From: Thermoleophilia bacterium
GTDB lineage: Bacteria > Actinomycetota > Thermoleophilia > Gaiellales > Gaiellaceae
Assembly (NCBI GenBank): GCA_014534295.1
Contig: JACVRU010000063.1
Span: 1-9,945, forward strand
DNA length: 9,945 nucleotides
Direction of reading: 5' to 3'
Within the stretch, counting starts at the first letter, position 1. Each line of letters opens with the position of its first letter. The notes below the pieces were generated by a model, which did no database searches, was not told the DNA's origin, and was given only the letters and a program-made list of their open reading frames with translations. A program made the translations under genes and the position numbers. Positions 1 to 5,969 of the stretch are shown one piece after another.

Positions 1-381
1 GAGCCGGACGACGGGCTCTTCGACGTCCTCCTGATCGGCGACCTGACGAAGCGCGACCTGATGGTCACGCTGCCGAAGATCTTCCGCGGCAAGCACCTTC
101 CGCATCCGAAGGCGGAGGTGCTCCGCGGTGCGCGCGTCACCGTCGACGGCGGCGCCCGGGAAGGCCGGATGCACGACGTCGTCGTCGCGGTAGGCCGCTA
201 CTTCGGCGGCGGGATGATGATCCTCCCCGAGGCCGAACCAGACGACGGCCTCTTCGACGTGCTCCTGATCGGCGACCTGACGAAGCGCGACCTGCTCCAA
301 ACACTGCCCAAGACCTACCGCGGGAAGCACCTGCCGCATCCCAAGGCCGAGGTGCTGCGTGGCGCCGTCGTCACGGTCGAC
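1..381 (+). repeat. In-frame tandem duplication of 234 bp (78 codons) inside the lipid kinase gene
   Basis: Bases 1-147 and 235-381 encode the same 49-residue segment, offset by 234 bp. By hand alignment 44 of 49 residues match, and 123 of 147 bases match; most differences are silent third-position changes. The second unit (148-381) is complete, beginning with GGAREGRMHD; the start of the first unit lies outside the window. The junction falls at an encoded RVTVD (about 133-147), and VTVD recurs at the end of the second copy, so recombination at short homology is a plausible origin. More copies upstream cannot be excluded. Confidence 0.9.
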
Positions 382-483
382 GCTGACGAGCCGCTGCCGA
401 TCGAGCTCGACGGCGAGCAGCCGGGGACGACGCCCGCCAGTTTCGAGATCGTCCCCCGCGCGCTGCGCGTGCGCGTGCCCTAG
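1..483 (+). CDS. Diacylglycerol/lipid kinase family protein, C-terminal part (5' end outside window)
   Basis: This is the C-terminal 160 residues of a lipid kinase of the DgkB/YegS/LCB5 type, a family that phosphorylates diacylglycerol or related lipids at the membrane using ATP. The family's second-domain landmarks are visible: GRYFGGGMMI, then EPDDGLFDVLLIGDL, then RGKHLPHPKAEVLRG, and the closing LDGEQPGTTPASFEIVP before a TAG stop at 481-483. The ATP-binding N-terminal domain lies upstream of the window, so catalytic residues there cannot be judged. Oddity: the segment EPDDGLFD to VTVD occurs twice in frame (1-147 and 235-381), so this domain has an additional 78 residues compared with a normal family member. 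The usual NGRYFGGG motif reads VGRYFGGG here. Its 3' end interlocks tail to tail with the next gene on the CTAG at 480-483. Family assignment is confident; activity with the duplication is unknown. Confidence 0.85.
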   Translation, partial: EPDDGLFDVLLIGDLTKRDLMVTLPKIFRGKHLPHPKAEVLRGARVTVDGGAREGRMHDVVVAVGRYFGGGMMILPEAEPDDGLFDVLLIGDLTKRDLLQTLPKTYRGKHLPHPKAEVLRGAVVTVDADEPLPIELDGEQPGTTPASFEIVPRALRVRVP

Positions 484-764
484 CTGGAGGAGGTCTTCTT
501 CTTCGCGGCCGTCGTCGTGCTGCGCTTGCGGGGCGCCGGCTTCTGCTCGACCGCCGCCAGGCGCTGCTCCAGCTCGGACACGCGGCGCTCGAGCTCGTCC
601 AACCCGCGGACCTTCTTCTGGAGCTCGTCGACGCGGCCCCGCAGGGTGTTGGCGACGTCGGCGAGCCGGTCCGCGCCCGGCGCGTCGCCGAGGCGCTTGA
701 TCGCCTCCTCGCCGGCCTCGGCCAGGCGGCTCAGCAGGTCCCTGGGCTCCCCTCGCTGCGCCAT
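480..764 (-). CDS. Small coiled-coil protein with basic Lys/Ser/Thr tail (phasin-like layout)
   Basis: This is a 94-residue soluble protein with no signal peptide. Residues 1-40 are amphipathic helix (DLLSRLAEAGEEAIKRLGD). Residues 41-74 form a heptad-rich coiled coil (VDELQKKVRGLDELERRV, then SELEQRLAAVEQ). Residues 75-94 are a low-complexity basic tail (PAPRKRSTTTAAKKKTSSS). Helix plus coiled coil plus Lys/Ala/Thr tail resembles small phasins and nucleoid-associated tails, but I recognise no specific family, so function is not assigned. The ATG at 762-764 was chosen because the reading frame farther upstream is arginine-rich shadow sequence and because a -10-like TACACT sits 8 bases before it. 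The stop is TAG, sharing CTAG with the lipid kinase stop. Composition argues for a real gene: K- and E-rich heptads would be unlikely in a shadow frame. Confidence 0.75.
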   Translation of the reverse strand: MAQRGEPRDLLSRLAEAGEEAIKRLGDAPGADRLADVANTLRGRVDELQKKVRGLDELERRVSELEQRLAAVEQKPAPRKRSTTTAAKKKTSSS

Positions 765-772
765 CGCCCCGA

Positions 773-778
773 AGTGTA
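773..778 (-). promoter_or_regulatory. Possible -10 element of the coiled-coil gene
   Basis: On the minus strand TACACT is followed by 8 bases (tcggggcg) and then the ATG at 764. That distance would place transcription start on or next to the start codon, i.e. a leaderless or nearly leaderless mRNA. No good -35 hexamer is visible at 16-18 bases, and a weak GGGG could serve as a poor ribosome binding site instead. Confidence 0.35.
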
Positions 779-852
779 GGGACGCACGACGACCGGCGTC
801 CCGGGGAACGCGAGCCCGAAGTCGGAGGATCGCGTCCCGGAGGCCCAGGCAA

Positions 853-863
853 CCACATTGTGG
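853..863. repeat. Short perfect palindrome CCACA-T-TGTGG
   Basis: An 11-base perfect inverted repeat lies in the 159-bp gap between the divergent coiled-coil and CxxC genes, about 60 bases before the latter's start. It could be a small operator, but arms of only 5 bp are also expected by chance. Apart from this palindrome and the -10-like element, I see nothing convincing in the gap. Confidence 0.25.
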
Positions 864-923
864 CCAACTCTTCACCCTTTCGAGCGTCGCAGCTTGACGA
901 GAGGGGCGTACCCTGGGAGGAAG

Positions 924-1085
924 ATGCAGGTCGAACGTCCACGATCGCCGAAGCACGAGCACACCGTCGTGATCCTGCACGCGCTCCGCCAGCGCTCCGG
1001 CATCCCGTATGAGGTCGAGCGCCAGGTTTGCTCGGCCTGCCGGCAGGTGCTGGAGGAGCGGCGGCTCCGGCGGACCGCCGCCTAG
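924..1085 (+). CDS. Small CxxC protein, 53 residues, unknown function
   Basis: This is a tiny, probably cytoplasmic protein. Potential metal ligands are His11, His13, His19 and a single CSAC (Cys36, Cys39), followed by an arginine-rich end (EERRLRR). One CxxC with nearby histidines suggests a small zinc ribbon or knuckle, perhaps completed by dimerisation; this is inference. The ATG at 924 was chosen because GGGAGG sits 3 bases upstream (915-920), whereas an upstream ATG at 858 lacks a ribosome binding site. The TAG stop interlocks with the sirtuin stop on the CTAG at 1082-1085. I do not recognise a named family, and a rubredoxin-like or ribosome-associated role would be a guess. Confidence 0.6.
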   Translation: MQVERPRSPKHEHTVVILHALRQRSGIPYEVERQVCSACRQVLEERRLRRTAA

Positions 1086-1822
1086 CTCGACAGCGCGGCG
1101 ACGACGGCGGGGAGCAGCTCCCCCGCGGAGCCGTCGAGCCTGACGGCGGCGTCGGGGTCGTACGGCGTCGGGCCCCTGTTCACGATCGCGAGCTTCCCGC
1201 CGGCGGCCAGCGTCTCCTCGGGCAGCGCGGCGACCGGGTGGACCTCGAGCGAGGAGCCGACGACGAGCAGCAGCCCGGCCTCGCGCGCGAGCGCGACGGC
1301 TCGGTCGAGCTCCGGCTCGGGCATCGGCTCGCCGAACATGACGACGTCGGGCTTGAGGACGGCGCCGCAGGCCTCGCAGGCCGGCACGGGAAGCCGCGCG
1401 ACGACGTCCGCCAGCGGCACGCGCAGCCCGCACGCGCGGCAGCTCGACGTGCGGATGGAGCCGTGGACCTCGACGACGTCCACCGAGCCCGCGCGCGCGT
1501 GCAGCGTGTCGATGTTCTGGGTCACGACGGCGGCGACGAGGCCGCGCCGCTCGAGCTCGGCGAGCGCGAGGTGCCCGGGGTTGGGCTCGGCCTCCAGGAG
1601 CACGCCGAGGCGTCGGGCGTAGAACTCCCAGACCTGCTCGGGGTCCCGCTCGAAGGCCCAGATCGAGGCGACCTCCATCGGGTCGTACTCGGCCCAGATC
1701 CCGGTTGCCGAGCGGAAGTCCGGGATGCCGCTCTCAGTGCTGACGCCGGCCCCGGTGAGCACGACGCAGGGCTGGCTACTGCCGATCAGCTCGGCGAGGC
1801 TCCGGACCGCGTCCACGGACAT
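1082..1822 (-). CDS. cobB: NAD-dependent protein deacylase, SIR2 family class III (CobB/SIRT5-like)
   Basis: This 246-residue sirtuin is of usual bacterial length. It removes acyl groups from lysines using NAD, releasing nicotinamide and O-acyl-ADP-ribose, in the cytoplasm. Seen: GAGVSTESGIPDFR (24-37, NAD binding), TQNIDTLH (101-108), catalytic His120 in VEVHG, and a zinc site from CRAC (Cys128/131) and CEAC (Cys149/152). Tyr68 and Arg71 in FYARR match the Y-x-x-R signature of class III enzymes, which in SIRT5 and E. coli CobB recognises succinyl/malonyl/glutaryl-lysine, so acidic-acyl removal is likely in addition to deacetylation. The start is ATG at 1822 with GGCGAGAG upstream. It lies 34 bases downstream of the lipoprotein gene and is probably cotranscribed with it. 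In central metabolism such enzymes reactivate acylated enzymes such as acyl-CoA synthetases. Confidence 0.92.
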   Translation of the reverse strand: MSVDAVRSLAELIGSSQPCVVLTGAGVSTESGIPDFRSATGIWAEYDPMEVASIWAFERDPEQVWEFYARRLGVLLEAEPNPGHLALAELERRGLVAAVVTQNIDTLHARAGSVDVVEVHGSIRTSSCRACGLRVPLADVVARLPVPACEACGAVLKPDVVMFGEPMPEPELDRAVALAREAGLLLVVGSSLEVHPVAALPEETLAAGGKLAIVNRGPTPYDPDAAVRLDGSAGELLPAVVAALSS

Positions 1823-1856
1823 GCGCGAACTCTCGCCGATCGAGCCCGGGCCGCGG

Positions 1857-2426
1857 CTACCGGGTCAGCTCGAGGCTCTCGGCCATCCGGTCCACGACCT
1901 CCTTGTTTCCCTCGAAATCGAGGGCCCCGAGCGCGTAGGTCGAGAGGATGACGGCGTCGTCGTCGACCTCGACGCCGACCAGGTAGAAGCGAACACCGCG
2001 GTCCAGGAGGCCCTCGCCCGTGGTCTCGGCCTCCAACCGCACGGCGTTGCGTCCCGCGATCTGCGTCTCCTCCAGGTCGAGGATCTCCCGGGTTCGGTCG
2101 TCGCCGGCGAGCACGTCCAGCGGAACCGGCTCTCGGCTTACGAGCACAGCCACGTCGAAGAACTCTGTCCCCTCCGGCACCTCGAACGGCTCCGCGTCGA
2201 AGAAAGTGCAGCCCTCTTCGTGCCAGTCCTCGGGATAGGAGACCGCGTAGCCTCCCTCCTCGCTCGTGCACTCTGCCCCGAGCTGCGGCCCGGCCGTCGT
2301 CGGCTCCGGCTCCGTCGCGGTCGGCACCGTCTCGGTGGTCGACGGCGAGGTTCCGGCGTCCTCCCCGTCGCCGCCGCACCCGGCGACGGCGAGCGAGAGG
2401 GCGAGGACGAGGAGCAGCCGGCCCAT
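1857..2426 (-). CDS. Secreted lipoprotein, PsbP/Mog1-like fold suspected
   Basis: This 189-residue protein has a lipoprotein signal peptide: MGRLLLVLALS, then lipobox LAVAGC (12-17). Cys17 would be lipidated and anchored to the outer face of the membrane. A Thr/Ser/Pro/Glu-rich linker (about 18-48) leads to a globular domain (50-189). The domain opens with ECTSEEGGYAVSYPEDWHEE and contains Cys53 and Cys73, which could form a disulfide. The YAVSYPEDW pattern and alternating beta-strand layout resemble PsbP/Mog1-like domains common in actinobacterial lipoproteins; this is fold-level inference and no function follows. The ATG at 2426 is preceded by GAAGGGCGAC. The gene is divergent from the thioesterase across only 47 bases and is first in a likely two-gene unit with the sirtuin. 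Confidence 0.8.
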   Translation of the reverse strand: MGRLLLVLALSLAVAGCGGDGEDAGTSPSTTETVPTATEPEPTTAGPQLGAECTSEEGGYAVSYPEDWHEEGCTFFDAEPFEVPEGTEFFDVAVLVSREPVPLDVLAGDDRTREILDLEETQIAGRNAVRLEAETTGEGLLDRGVRFYLVGVEVDDDAVILSTYALGALDFEGNKEVVDRMAESLELTR

Positions 2427-2457
2427 GTACTCGTCGTCGCCCTTCGGTCGGGTCCGA

Positions 2458-2467
2458 AACCTACGAT
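2458..2467. promoter_or_regulatory. Overlapping divergent -10-like elements between lipoprotein and thioesterase genes
   Basis: In the 47-bp intergenic gap, TACGAT (2462-2467, plus strand) ends 6 bases before the thioesterase GTG, and TAGGTT (2463 down to 2458, minus strand) faces the lipoprotein gene. The two would share bases 2462-2463, so polymerase could serve only one direction at a time. The plus-strand element predicts a leaderless thioesterase mRNA. No clear -35 boxes are seen. Confidence 0.4.
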
Positions 2468-2473
2468 TCCGGC

Positions 2474-2893
2474 GTGGACGGCTTCCCGCTCTCGACTCGC
2501 GTCCGCGTGCGCTTCGCCGAGACGGACGCCCAGGGCGTCGCCCACAACGCGAGCTACCTCGTCTGGTTCGAGCTCGCCCGCGTCGAGTATCTCGAGCGGT
2601 TCGCCGACGGCTACCCCGCCCTACGACAGCGCGGGATCGAGGCGTTCGTCACCGAGGCGCACGTTCGCTACGGCGCACCGGCGCGCTTCGACGACCGGCT
2701 GACGCTCCACGCGCGCTGCTCGGACGTCCGCGGCGCCCGATTCAGGTTCGAGTACCGGCTCGAGCGCGATGGCACCGTCGTGGCGGACGGCTGGACGGCG
2801 CACGCCTGCGTCGACGCGGTCACGCACCGGCCGACCCGCGTCCCGGACTGGCTCGCCGACGCTATCGCCCGGGCGGAGGCGGCTCCGGCTTAG
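2474..2893 (+). CDS. Acyl-CoA thioesterase, YbgC/4HBT hotdog family
   Basis: This 139-residue protein is a single hotdog-fold thioesterase of usual length, hydrolysing an acyl-CoA to the free acid and CoA in the cytoplasm. The family signature is near the N-terminus: RFAETDAQGVAHNASYLVWF (13-32), with the catalytic Asp at 18 as in YbgC and 4-hydroxybenzoyl-CoA thioesterase, followed by ELARVEYL. The remaining strands include HVRYGAPARFDDRL and FRFEYRLERDG. The GTG start at 2474 leaves the N-terminal strand (LSTRVRVRFAETD) intact; there is no Shine-Dalgarno and a -10-like TACGAT lies 6 bases upstream, suggesting leaderless translation. Its 3' end overlaps the convergent VanW gene by 32 bp. Chain-length preference cannot be read from the sequence. 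Confidence 0.88.
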   Translation: MDGFPLSTRVRVRFAETDAQGVAHNASYLVWFELARVEYLERFADGYPALRQRGIEAFVTEAHVRYGAPARFDDRLTLHARCSDVRGARFRFEYRLERDGTVVADGWTAHACVDAVTHRPTRVPDWLADAIARAEAAPA

Positions 2894-4673
2894 CGGCCTC
2901 CTCCTCGTCCTTCTCCTCGACCATCGTCCCGATCCGGACGACGCGCTTCTCGCCGCGGTAGTTCGTCGTCCAGGTCTCGTCGTAGAGGAGCTCGCCGTTC
3001 GGCAGGTACACCTTCCGCGTCACCGTCACGGACCGGGGCGGCTCGCCCTCCTCCTCCACGACGCGCCGGCCCTTCGGCAAGTCCGGGTCGGCGATCCGCT
3101 CGACGGGAGGCCCGCCCCGCACCGTCAGCGGACCGGCCGAGCTCACCACCCTGCGCCCCGTCGGCGCGCCGTAGAGCGAGACGGCGATGCCGCTGTCGGT
3201 CGACCAGCCCTTGACGAGGATCCACTTCGCCGTATCGTTGACGAACTTCAGGTCCAGGTCGGGATAGTTGACGGTCGCGTCGCGGCCGAGCGGGTACCGG
3301 CCGATGTAGAGCGCGTGCGGGTTGCGTTCGGCGACCTTCAGGCCCGCCTCCCAGGCCGCGTTGAAGACCGTCGTGGCGACCTGCGAGACGCCACCGCCGA
3401 TGTCCTCCTCGTACTCGTTGCCGATGATCACCGGCGCCTTGCGGAAGCCGCGCTCCGCCGTCCGCTCGCCGACCGCGTCGTTGAGGGAGAACGTGCCGCC
3501 GGGCGCGACGAGCGTGCCGTCGAGCAGCGAGATCGCGAGCTGGAGGTTGTGGATGCGGTCTGCGGAGCCGGCATAGGCGGTCGAGTAGGCGACCAGCTGG
3601 CTCGTGATCCCCATCGCGCGCGCCTCGGCGGTCGTGCGCTCGGGCGGAGCGGATCGGGTCGAACCGACGGCCACGCGGTCGGCGGGCGAGACCGCCGCCG
3701 CGAGGATCGCCTCCGCCGTCGCGGCTCGGGCCAGCTCGCGGCCGTAGACGCCCGAGACGACCCGCACGGAGCCGTCGCCACGAATCTGGAAGCCCGCGTC
3801 CACCGGCGGGCGCGCGACGCGCTCGGCGATCCGGTCGAGGAACCGGTCGGCATGCCGTCCCCCGATCGAGAGCCTGGAGCGGCCCTCGGCCGGCAGCACG
3901 AGCATCCCGGCGAGGCGCTGCCTCGTCAGCCGCCAGCCGGTCTTGCCGATGCGGAGCCGAACGGGCCCGGACAGCGCCGTACGGGTCTGCGCCAGCGCCC
4001 GGCGGAGCTCCTGCCCCGTGACGGCCGGCGTCGTGATCCGCACCGGCAGGCCCACAGTCGTCCGGACGAAGGTGGAGAGAGCGCGCGCGACCACCTGCTC
4101 CGCCGCCGCGCGGTCGAGCGCCTGGCCGGTCAACCCGGAGACGAGCACGGGCCTGAGCCCTTCGAGGCGGATCGAGGCGTCGCGCGCCGGCCGCTCGACC
4201 TCCCGCGCGATCTCGCCCAGGGCGTAGTCGAGCGAGGCCGCCGAGACCTCGGTCGCGGGGACGATCTCCGCTCCGAAGATGCGCGTGTGGATACGCCGGA
4301 AGCCGCGAACGGGCCCGAAGCCCTCCCCCTCGCGGCGCGCGGTCTCGACGGCGGCCGCCCAGTCCACCTTCACGCCGAGCTGCGCCGGCGTCAGGTCGAA
4401 GCTGTTCGTACCCGCGACGAAGGTAACCGGGGTCGCCTGGAGCCGTGCGAAGCGGCGCTCGAGGAGCGCGCGCGCCTCGGACGCGGTGAGGCCGCCGACG
4501 TCGACACCGGCGACGTGCACGCCCTCAGCGATGCGGGCCGGCGAGCCGGCGAAAGCGAGCCCGAGCGCGAGTCCGGCGGCCGAGACCGCGGCCACGCCGA
4601 TCAGGAACGCGCGGAGCGGCCCCGCGAGGTCGCGGCGGCGGAGAGCAGCGGTCGAGGACGCCCCGGCGCGCAA
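2862..4673 (-). CDS. Membrane-anchored VanW family protein with peptidoglycan-binding-like and G5 domains
   Basis: This 603-residue envelope protein has a short basic N-terminus (RRRDLAGPLR) and one membrane segment (about 21-42) with the bulk outside. Two repeats of the putative peptidoglycan-binding type found in YoaR/VanW proteins follow (about 55-215 and 216-335). The VanW domain (about 350-505) contains NLQLAISLLDG, GGTFSLNDAVGERT and GGGVSQVATTVFNAA (426-440). A G5 domain sits at about 545-582 (SVTVTRKVYLPNGELLYD), and the acidic, proline-rich tail ends in PEPPPPGR. The VanW domain's biochemical role is not established; G5 domains bind wall sugars in other proteins, so a cell-wall function is inferred. 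The assigned start is TTG at 4673 with only a weak binding site; no ATG or GTG lies between it and the membrane segment. It begins 31 bases after the acyl-CoA dehydrogenase stop, so readthrough is likely. Confidence 0.88.
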   Translation of the reverse strand: MRAGASSTAALRRRDLAGPLRAFLIGVAAVSAAGLALGLAFAGSPARIAEGVHVAGVDVGGLTASEARALLERRFARLQATPVTFVAGTNSFDLTPAQLGVKVDWAAAVETARREGEGFGPVRGFRRIHTRIFGAEIVPATEVSAASLDYALGEIAREVERPARDASIRLEGLRPVLVSGLTGQALDRAAAEQVVARALSTFVRTTVGLPVRITTPAVTGQELRRALAQTRTALSGPVRLRIGKTGWRLTRQRLAGMLVLPAEGRSRLSIGGRHADRFLDRIAERVARPPVDAGFQIRGDGSVRVVSGVYGRELARAATAEAILAAAVSPADRVAVGSTRSAPPERTTAEARAMGITSQLVAYSTAYAGSADRIHNLQLAISLLDGTLVAPGGTFSLNDAVGERTAERGFRKAPVIIGNEYEEDIGGGVSQVATTVFNAAWEAGLKVAERNPHALYIGRYPLGRDATVNYPDLDLKFVNDTAKWILVKGWSTDSGIAVSLYGAPTGRRVVSSAGPLTVRGGPPVERIADPDLPKGRRVVEEEGEPPRSVTVTRKVYLPNGELLYDETWTTNYRGEKRVVRIGTMVEEKDEEEAAKPEPPPPGR

Positions 4674-4704
4674 GCCGCCAGTGTAGCCCCGGCTCCGGCG
4701 CGGC

Positions 4705-5880
4705 CTAGTCGCGCGGGAGGAAGATCTCCCGGGCGATCACGAGCCGCTGGATCTGCGACGTGCCCTCGTAGATCTGGAACAGCTTGGCGTCGCGCATCAG
4801 CTTCTCGACGGGGTACTCCTTGATGTAGCCGTAGCCGCCGAAGACCTGGACGGCGTCGGTCGTCGCCTTCATCGCCGTGTCGGCCGCGAAGCGCTTGGCG
4901 AACGAGGAGTAGAGCGTCGCCCGGCGCCCGTGGCCCTGGTCGAGCATCCAGGCGGCCTGCCAGCAGAGCAGCCGCGACGCCTCTATCTCGGCGGCCATGT
5001 CGGCGATCAGGAAGTTGACGCCCTGGTGCATCGCGATCGGGACGTCGAACGTGACCCGCTCGCGGGCGTACTCGACGGCGTAGTCGTAGGCCGCCTGCGC
5101 GACCCCGACCGCGCCTGCGGCCGTCCCGGGCCGCGTGAAGTCGAGCGTCTGCATCGCGATCTTGAAGCCGTCGCCCTCCTCGCCGAGGCGGTTCGCCGCC
5201 GGCACGATGACCTCCTGGAGGGAGAACGCGGAGGTGTCGGTCGAGCGCTGCCCCATCTTGTCCAGGTGCTTCTCGACGGTGATGCCCGGCGCGTCCATCG
5301 GCACGACGAAGGCCGACAGCCCGTGGTGACCCTGGGACGCGTCGGTCTTGGCGAAGACGACCGTCCACGCCGCGTGGCCCGCGTTGGAGATGAAGGTCTT
5401 CGACCCGTTGAGGACGTAGTCGTCTCCCTGCCGCACCGCGGTCGTGCGGATCCGGGCCACGTCCGAGCCGGCGTCGGGCTCCGTCAGCCCGAACGAGCAG
5501 AGGATCGGCTCCTCGAGCAGCGGCGGCAGCCACTCGGCCTTCTGCTCCTCGCTGCCGGCGAGGATCACCGGCGCTGCTCCGAGCGTGTTCGCGACGATCG
5601 AGACGGCGACCCCCGCGCAGCCCCACGAGAGCTCCTCGCCGATCAGCATGCCCTCGAAGCACGGCAGTCCGAGACCGCCCTGCTCCTCGGGAACGTGGAC
5701 GTTCATCAGCCCGAGCTCGTGCGCCTTGGCGATCAGGTCGGCGGGGTGCGTCTGGTGCTCGTCGTAACCGGCCGCCCTCGGCCGGATCTCCTGCTCGGCG
5801 AACTCGTGGGCGAGCGCCCGGAGCGCGCGCTGCTCCTCCGTGAGCTCGAACGACACGCCTCCCGCAACCGTCGTGGCCAT
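4705..5880 (-). CDS. Acyl-CoA dehydrogenase (medium/short-chain type)
   Basis: This 391-residue, full-length FAD flavoenzyme introduces the trans-2,3 double bond into an acyl-CoA in beta-oxidation or branched-chain acid breakdown, passing electrons to electron-transfer flavoprotein. Seen in order: N-terminal helical domain (FELTEEQRALRALAHEFAEQ), the flavin/substrate strand CSFGLTEPDAGSD (128-140), NGSKTFISNA (158-167), R-rich linker FTRPGTAAGAVGVAQ, VQVFGGYGYIKEYPVEKLMR and catalytic Glu372 in YEGTSQIQR, the position used by medium-chain and short-chain enzymes. The overall pattern is closest to MCAD/butyryl-CoA types, but substrate cannot be fixed. The start is ATG at 5880 because AGGAG (5887-5891) sits 6 bases upstream; an upstream in-frame start (5991) has no such support and would run through the operator. 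A probable operator (5894-5919) lies directly before it. Confidence 0.95.
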   Translation of the reverse strand: MATTVAGGVSFELTEEQRALRALAHEFAEQEIRPRAAGYDEHQTHPADLIAKAHELGLMNVHVPEEQGGLGLPCFEGMLIGEELSWGCAGVAVSIVANTLGAAPVILAGSEEQKAEWLPPLLEEPILCSFGLTEPDAGSDVARIRTTAVRQGDDYVLNGSKTFISNAGHAAWTVVFAKTDASQGHHGLSAFVVPMDAPGITVEKHLDKMGQRSTDTSAFSLQEVIVPAANRLGEEGDGFKIAMQTLDFTRPGTAAGAVGVAQAAYDYAVEYARERVTFDVPIAMHQGVNFLIADMAAEIEASRLLCWQAAWMLDQGHGRRATLYSSFAKRFAADTAMKATTDAVQVFGGYGYIKEYPVEKLMRDAKLFQIYEGTSQIQRLVIAREIFLPRD

Positions 5881-5886
5881 ATCTCT

Positions 5887-5891
5887 CTCCT
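5887..5891 (-). promoter_or_regulatory. Strong ribosome binding site of the acyl-CoA dehydrogenase
   Basis: AGGAG followed by agagat and the ATG at 5880. It is the clearest Shine-Dalgarno in the window, it decides the start codon, and it lies only two bases from the edge of the 18-bp palindrome at 5894-5911. Confidence 0.75.
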
Positions 5892-5893
5892 CT

Positions 5894-5919
5894 ATTGACT
5901 CGCCAGTCAATGGCGAGTC
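5894..5919. promoter_or_regulatory. Interleaved palindromes: probable TetR-type operator for the acyl-CoA dehydrogenase
   Basis: Bases 5894-5911 (ATTGACTCGCCAGTCAAT) are a palindrome with perfect 7-bp arms (ATTGACT/AGTCAAT) around CGCC. Overlapping it, GACTCGCC (5897-5904) and GGCGAGTC (5912-5919) are perfect 8-bp arms around a 7-base spacer. An 18-bp site of this shape just ahead of an acyl-CoA dehydrogenase fits a TetR-family fatty-acid regulator such as the FadR/PsrA kind; the regulator itself is not in the window and the assignment is inference. A -10-like TAGACT (minus strand, 5921-5916) would put transcription start near 5909, inside the palindrome, consistent with repression by blocking. 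The 89-bp gap also has to hold any promoter of the divergent amidase. Confidence 0.6.
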
Positions 5920-5969
5920 TAGCGAGATCTGGGCTAACCTGATTGCCCTTTTCGAGTCGTATTTCCTAG

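Noticed and set aside
765..1433. N-terminal extension of the coiled-coil gene up to 1433
   Set aside because: The extension is an arginine/alanine-rich frame antisense to the CxxC gene and overlapping the sirtuin in another frame; the ATG at 764 fits the protein style and the -10-like box.
1082..1822. SIR2 protein as part of an anti-phage defence system
   Set aside because: It is a short stand-alone enzyme with zinc cysteines and the class III pocket, without HerA, Argonaute, TIR or other defence partners.
2769..4823. Very long plus-strand open frame (684 codons) opposite the VanW gene
   Set aside because: Its translation is Arg/Pro/Gly/Ala-rich with no recognisable domains, and it lies antisense to a clear VanW/G5 protein; it is a high-GC shadow frame.
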